From NCBI RefSeq assembly GCF_016907275.1, contig NZ_JAFBBP010000001.1, positions 3,400,001 to 3,464,000 of the forward strand: a DNA stretch of 64,000 nucleotides, read 5' to 3'. A program made the position numbers and the translations under genes. Positions 60,806-64,000 of this stretch are shown here, in pieces; within the stretch, counting starts at the first letter, position 1; each line of letters starts with the position of its first letter. The notes below the pieces were generated by a model that did no database searches, was not told the DNA's origin, and saw only the letters and a program-made list of their open reading frames with translations. Origin of the DNA: Micromonospora luteifusca. GTDB taxonomy: Bacteria > Actinomycetota > Actinomycetes > Mycobacteriales > Micromonosporaceae.

Positions 60806-61690
60806 CTACTTCTCGTTGTAGCCCTGGGAGTTCCAGAACGCGGTCGGGTCGGCGTTGTCCAAGGTGGAGTCGCCGACGCTGACGGCCGCATGGGTCTGCC
60901 GGCCGGCCCGGACCTCGACGTGGGTGTGCGCGGCAGAGCTGGATGACACCCCGTGCCACGACTCATCAGCGATGATCTCGCCCTTGCTGATGGCATCGCC
61001 CACGCTCACGCCAGACTTCGGCGCGGTGTGCAGGTAGATCACCGACTTGTTGAGCGAGGAGTTGTAGACGGAAATCGTGGACAGGCCTCCGCTGCCGGTG
61101 CTGCCCGACGCGACGTAGATGACCGTTCCGGAGACCAAGGCGCGCACGTCCGAGCCGACGCTGCGGGCGATGTCGATGCCCTCGTGCCGGCCGGGCGTGG
61201 TGGTGTATCCGTCGAAGCCGCACGTGACCGAGCCGCCGCTGGCCTGGTACAGGGCGTACGACATGTTCGTGCGCGTCGACGGCGAGAACTGGTGCGAGGC
61301 GTTGTTGTTCTTCAGGGTGGCGTTGAGGTTGCCCTTCGCGCCGGCCGCGAAGTCCTGGTAAGAACCGGCGTAGCCGCTGTTGAAGTAGACGCGCACGGTC
61401 TTGGTGCTGCGGTTCCAGACCGAGGCGGCCTCGTTCTTGATGCACAGGCCCTTGCCGGCACCAGCGCCCTTGAAGTCGTAGCACGAGGGCTGCTCGGTGC
61501 CGTAGTCGTCGAGCGAACCGGTGAAGTCCGAGATCGAGCCAGCGTTGTTGCTGTTGTAGTAGTAGCAGAATTCACCGCTGTCGCAGACCCCGTCGCGGGC
61601 CGCCGCCTGCGCCGGTGAGGCGACGGTCAGGATGGAGGTGGTCATGGCGAGCGCGGCGCCGACGACGGCGAGGCTCTTGCGGATGTTCAT
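60806..61690 (-). CDS. secreted I36-M23 peptidase
   Basis: 294 residues from the ATG at 61690. The same signal peptide and I36 domain as the gene at 59873, then an M23 domain: RHEGIDIARSVGSDV (HxxxD zinc site, about 170) and HTHVEVR (HxH, about 255). M23 enzymes cut peptide cross-bridges in peptidoglycan. The I36 domain may restrain protease activity or bind the wall; that is inference. Start chosen because it aligns with the paralogue; upstream frame is out of context. Confidence 0.9.
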   Translation of the reverse strand: MNIRKSLAVVGAALAMTTSILTVASPAQAAARDGVCDSGEFCYYYNSNNAGSISDFTGSLDDYGTEQPSCYDFKGAGAGKGLCIKNEAASVWNRSTKTVRVYFNSGYAGSYQDFAAGAKGNLNATLKNNNASHQFSPSTRTNMSYALYQASGGSVTCGFDGYTTTPGRHEGIDIARSVGSDVRALVSGTVIYVASGSTGSGGLSTISVYNSSLNKSVIYLHTAPKSGVSVGDAISKGEIIADESWHGVSSSSAAHTHVEVRAGRQTHAAVSVGDSTLDNADPTAFWNSQGYNEK

Positions 61691-61743
61691 GGTGTCCTTT
61701 CGGGGACAGTGAGCGATGGTTGGCGGATCGGATCGGGTGCGGG

Positions 61744-62607
61744 TCACTGCCCGCGCTGGTACTGCTCCCAGGTTTTGAACGGAACCTGGGGACCGTCGTC
61801 CGGGCCCTGGTTGGCCAGCCCGTTCATGCCGAGGTAGTAGTCGCCGACCTGGTGCTGAGCCTGACTGGACAGGTCGGTGTCGCTGGTCGCCACGGCGTGG
61901 ATGTGCCACGGCCAGTCACCCTGATTCGGATTACGGACCCACGCGGCGAAGCCGACCTGGCGCAGAGCCCGGGCGACGGCCGTGCGCCTGGCCGCGGTCA
62001 TCCCGGTGACCGCGATGTCCACCACACCCCCGCCGTCGTGCGTACCGGCCGAGGTCGGGTCGCCCCCAGGGTTGTACGAGCCCTGTTCGAGTACCAGGGT
62101 GTAACCGAGCAGACGCTGAGCCTCGGCCAACATCGCTTGCGTACGGGCGTCGACGACGTACCCGTCCCGCTGGACCTTCGCGCCAGGGCCGATCGTGTTG
62201 CTGACGGTGTACCGGTTCTGCCCGAGCTTCGTCAGCGAAGTCGTGCCGGGCAGCCCGTTCGCGGCCAGGCCGGTGTAGCCGAGCGAGCGCTGGTAGGCCG
62301 CGTACGCCGAGATGGTCACGGTGCCGAAGTAGCCATCGACCCACTGTGCGTCCAGCAGGCCTCGCGCCTGGAGCGCCTGCTCCACGGCCAGCACGGAGTT
62401 CTTCGCGCCCGGGGTCAGTGTGTTGTCTGCGCGACGGGGGTCGATCTGGGCAGCCAGAACGGTGGCCTCCATGGATACGACAGGCAGCGCGGCCGTGGTG
62501 ACGCTCGGCTGGGCTGTGGCGCCGGATGTCGCGGCCCAGGCATGGGCCGGGACGCTGACGGCCCCGCAGAGCAAGGCGAGCCCGACGGCTATCCAGGGAC
62601 GGCGCAT
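61744..62607 (-). CDS. secreted M15-like D-Ala carboxypeptidase with peptidoglycan-binding domain
   Basis: 287 residues from the ATG at 62607 behind GAGGAGG. Signal peptide (about 1-30), PG_binding_1-like domain (about 65-115; LLDAQWVDGYFGTVTISAYAAYQRSLGY), then an M15-type zinc domain: GTHDGGGVVDIAV (H and D) and WPWHIHAV (second His). It should trim D-alanine from wall stem peptides or cut cross-links. It is 53 bp upstream of the M23 gene and likely in the same operon. Confidence 0.85.
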   Translation of the reverse strand: MRRPWIAVGLALLCGAVSVPAHAWAATSGATAQPSVTTAALPVVSMEATVLAAQIDPRRADNTLTPGAKNSVLAVEQALQARGLLDAQWVDGYFGTVTISAYAAYQRSLGYTGLAANGLPGTTSLTKLGQNRYTVSNTIGPGAKVQRDGYVVDARTQAMLAEAQRLLGYTLVLEQGSYNPGGDPTSAGTHDGGGVVDIAVTGMTAARRTAVARALRQVGFAAWVRNPNQGDWPWHIHAVATSDTDLSSQAQHQVGDYYLGMNGLANQGPDDGPQVPFKTWEQYQRGQ

Positions 62608-62867
62608 AGACGATCCTCCTCGTAGGTGGTGAGTCACGTTGGGAACGGACTCACCCTGCGAGAAGGGGCCTACTGTTCGGTACCCCCTGGTCCTGTCAGA
62701 TCCGCCAGACCCTCACGGACCTCGATGGATGCGGTGTTGTCAGCTTGGCTGGCTCCCGGAACTGACATCGAGCATTCGCGTCCTGACACCTGTGGTGGCC
62801 CCCGCGACCGGAAAACCGACCGGAGCGGCGGCTCGGCGGGCTTGACCGTCGCCGTCGGCAGGCGGGC

Positions 62868-63878
62868 TCAGGCCGTGACGTTGACCAAGAAGTAGACCGG
62901 CCGGCGGCTGGGGAAGAACTCCTGCCCGTGCTCGTCGACCATCTTCCAACTGACCCAGCACTTCCCGGGGTGGTTCGGTGCGGTGACCTGAACACTGATG
63001 TTCACCTGCTCGCCGGGCGGGGTGTCACCGACCGGCACCCGATCCGGCATCCGACAACCGTCCGCGTCGGCGGTAGGGTTCGTCCGCGCCAGGAAGCGGT
63101 TGTGCCAGTCGACCTTTCCCACGTTGGCGAGTGTCCACACCTTTACGAAGGTGGAGTTCACCGGCACCCGCGTACCGTCGGGGATGGTGGCGTCGACGAC
63201 GAACTTGCTCGAATCCCCGGGAATCATCGAGTCCGAAAACGGTGTCGATGTCGGTGACGCCTTCGCGGCGCTGGAGCCGTCCGGCGACGACAGATTGCGG
63301 ACGATGACGCCCAGGGCTGCGGCGACCACCACCAGCACCGCGGCGGCGGCGAGCCACGGCGACCGGCGTCGGCGCGCGCCCGTGGCTTTGTCCTCCACCG
63401 CCTGCGGGTCGTCCGCGCCCCGCAGTGCGAGCTGGCCCTCCGGCACGTGGGTCGAAGAAGCGGCCGATCCACCGGCCGCCGGGGTGTCCATGGAGTCTGA
63501 CGTAGCGGCGCTCACGGCGTTGTCCACAGTGCCTTGTGCCTCGGCGTCGGTCGGAGGGTCACTGTCGACCGGCGCTGGTTCGCCAACCGGGACAGCGCGG
63601 ACCGTCACCTGACGCTGAGCGGCCTCCCATTCGCGCCGCCACTGGACCTCGTCGGCTTCGCAGGCCCGGACGAACTCCCGCGTGGTCTCCCACGAGGGAA
63701 ACCTGGTCCCGGCGGCAGCTTCGTGCAGCGTCGTGTGCGAGATCCGCCCCGACCGCCCAGCCATCTTCCGGAATGACGGGTTGCCCACGGTGCTTCGCAG
63801 TGTCCGCAAGTGTTCGGCGAATCTTTCGGCGGCCACCCGGTCCTGGATCGGTTCGGTGGCAGCACGCTGGTCTTCCAT
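62868..63878 (-). CDS. XRE-like / transmembrane / NBR1-type Ig-like protein
   Basis: 336 residues. N-terminal XRE-type helix-turn-helix (about 15-70; FAEHLRTLRSTVGNPSFRKMAGRSGRISHTTLHEAAAGTRFPSW), Pro/Ala/Ser-rich linker, one membrane segment (about 173-193; SPWLAAAAVLVVVAAALGVIV), then an extracytoplasmic Ig-like domain (about 220-336; WTLANVGKVDWHNRFL and VQVTAPNHPGKCWVSWKMVDE) of the NBR1 type. This reads as a membrane sensor/regulator linking an outside signal to DNA. Common in Micromonospora-type genomes, no known ligand. It lies 260 bp upstream of the carboxypeptidase gene. Confidence 0.85.
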   Translation of the reverse strand: MEDQRAATEPIQDRVAAERFAEHLRTLRSTVGNPSFRKMAGRSGRISHTTLHEAAAGTRFPSWETTREFVRACEADEVQWRREWEAAQRQVTVRAVPVGEPAPVDSDPPTDAEAQGTVDNAVSAATSDSMDTPAAGGSAASSTHVPEGQLALRGADDPQAVEDKATGARRRRSPWLAAAAVLVVVAAALGVIVRNLSSPDGSSAAKASPTSTPFSDSMIPGDSSKFVVDATIPDGTRVPVNSTFVKVWTLANVGKVDWHNRFLARTNPTADADGCRMPDRVPVGDTPPGEQVNISVQVTAPNHPGKCWVSWKMVDEHGQEFFPSRRPVYFLVNVTA

Positions 63879-64000
63879 CCGTCCCCCATGTCAGACGTCG
63901 TCGTCAGGCGTTGTCAGGGCGTGTAAGAGGGTACCGAACGAACCTCGACGACGATCATCGTGATGGATGAAGACACCGGACGCGACGGATCCGGTGCATC

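Noticed and set aside
63963-64000. ATG-started frame at the right edge (MDEDTGRDGS)
   Set aside because: Only 12 codons in the window and no ribosome binding site; cannot be told from chance.

Overview
The window reads as chromosome from a high-GC actinomycete, most likely a Micromonospora or close relative. This is inferred from very high third-position GC, GTG/TTG starts with purine-rich ribosome binding sites, a Tad-type pilus locus, an HspR-type operator, a LitR-linked carotenoid cluster and a type VII-secretion-style toxin. No rRNA, CRISPR array, integrase, transposase or plasmid function was seen. Most genes are in tight same-strand runs with 4-bp start/stop overlaps.

Left end (1-5.7 kb, minus): a membrane-linked operon encodes DUF4178, DUF2617, DUF4247, DUF350 and a membrane-anchored spermidine-synthase-like protein. 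A second DUF4178 paralogue runs off the left edge. Next (5.9-10.4 kb) come clpB with a perfect HspR operator (HAIR), a TetR repressor, and a divergent epoxide hydrolase with operator palindromes between the two. A 44-bp perfect hairpin and a tRNA-Phe/Asp/Glu array (minus) follow.

11.6-21.7 kb: a NodB-type deacetylase lipoprotein lies beside a carotenoid cluster. crtE-crtI-idi-litR is on the minus strand and crtB is divergent, with paired direct repeats in the shared promoter. A DNA photolyase overlaps the crtB stop but is cut to about 67 codons and ends in a 4 x 26 bp tandem repeat. A serine hydrolase, a flavin disulfide reductase and a LacI regulator follow.

22-34 kb: a glucan-use locus encodes a binding lipoprotein, two ABC permeases, a GH13 alpha-glucosidase and two large secreted beta-helix proteins. 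Both carry the Asp...Asp-Asp spacing of GH87 alpha-1,3-glucanases and several discoidin domains. The simple model is extracellular cleavage, oligosaccharide import and cytoplasmic hydrolysis, with LacI as regulator.

34-47 kb: an enoyl-CoA hydratase and a DUF2231-Rieske protein precede a complete-looking Tad locus: LysM protein, TadG/E-like pseudopilins, small pilin-like protein, TadC, TadB, TadA, TadZ, RcpC, a secreted protein and a lipoprotein. A divergent prepilin peptidase lies across a 590-bp spacer.

47-57 kb: mixed housekeeping and accessory genes include PAP2 phosphatase, a CxxC protein, two LtrA paralogues around a MarR-GNAT fusion, LysR, a RibD-like reductase and two GNATs.

56.9-63.9 kb: this is the most interesting stretch. 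A YbaB-like protein, an EspC-like protein, a 587-residue protein ending in an R-S-ExE ADP-ribosyltransferase and a small downstream protein form what looks like a type VII toxin/immunity module. Opposite it lies a run of secreted wall-active proteins: an I36-SpoIID protein, an I36-M23 peptidase sharing a near-identical N-terminal half, an M15-like carboxypeptidase and an XRE-TM-Ig-like protein.
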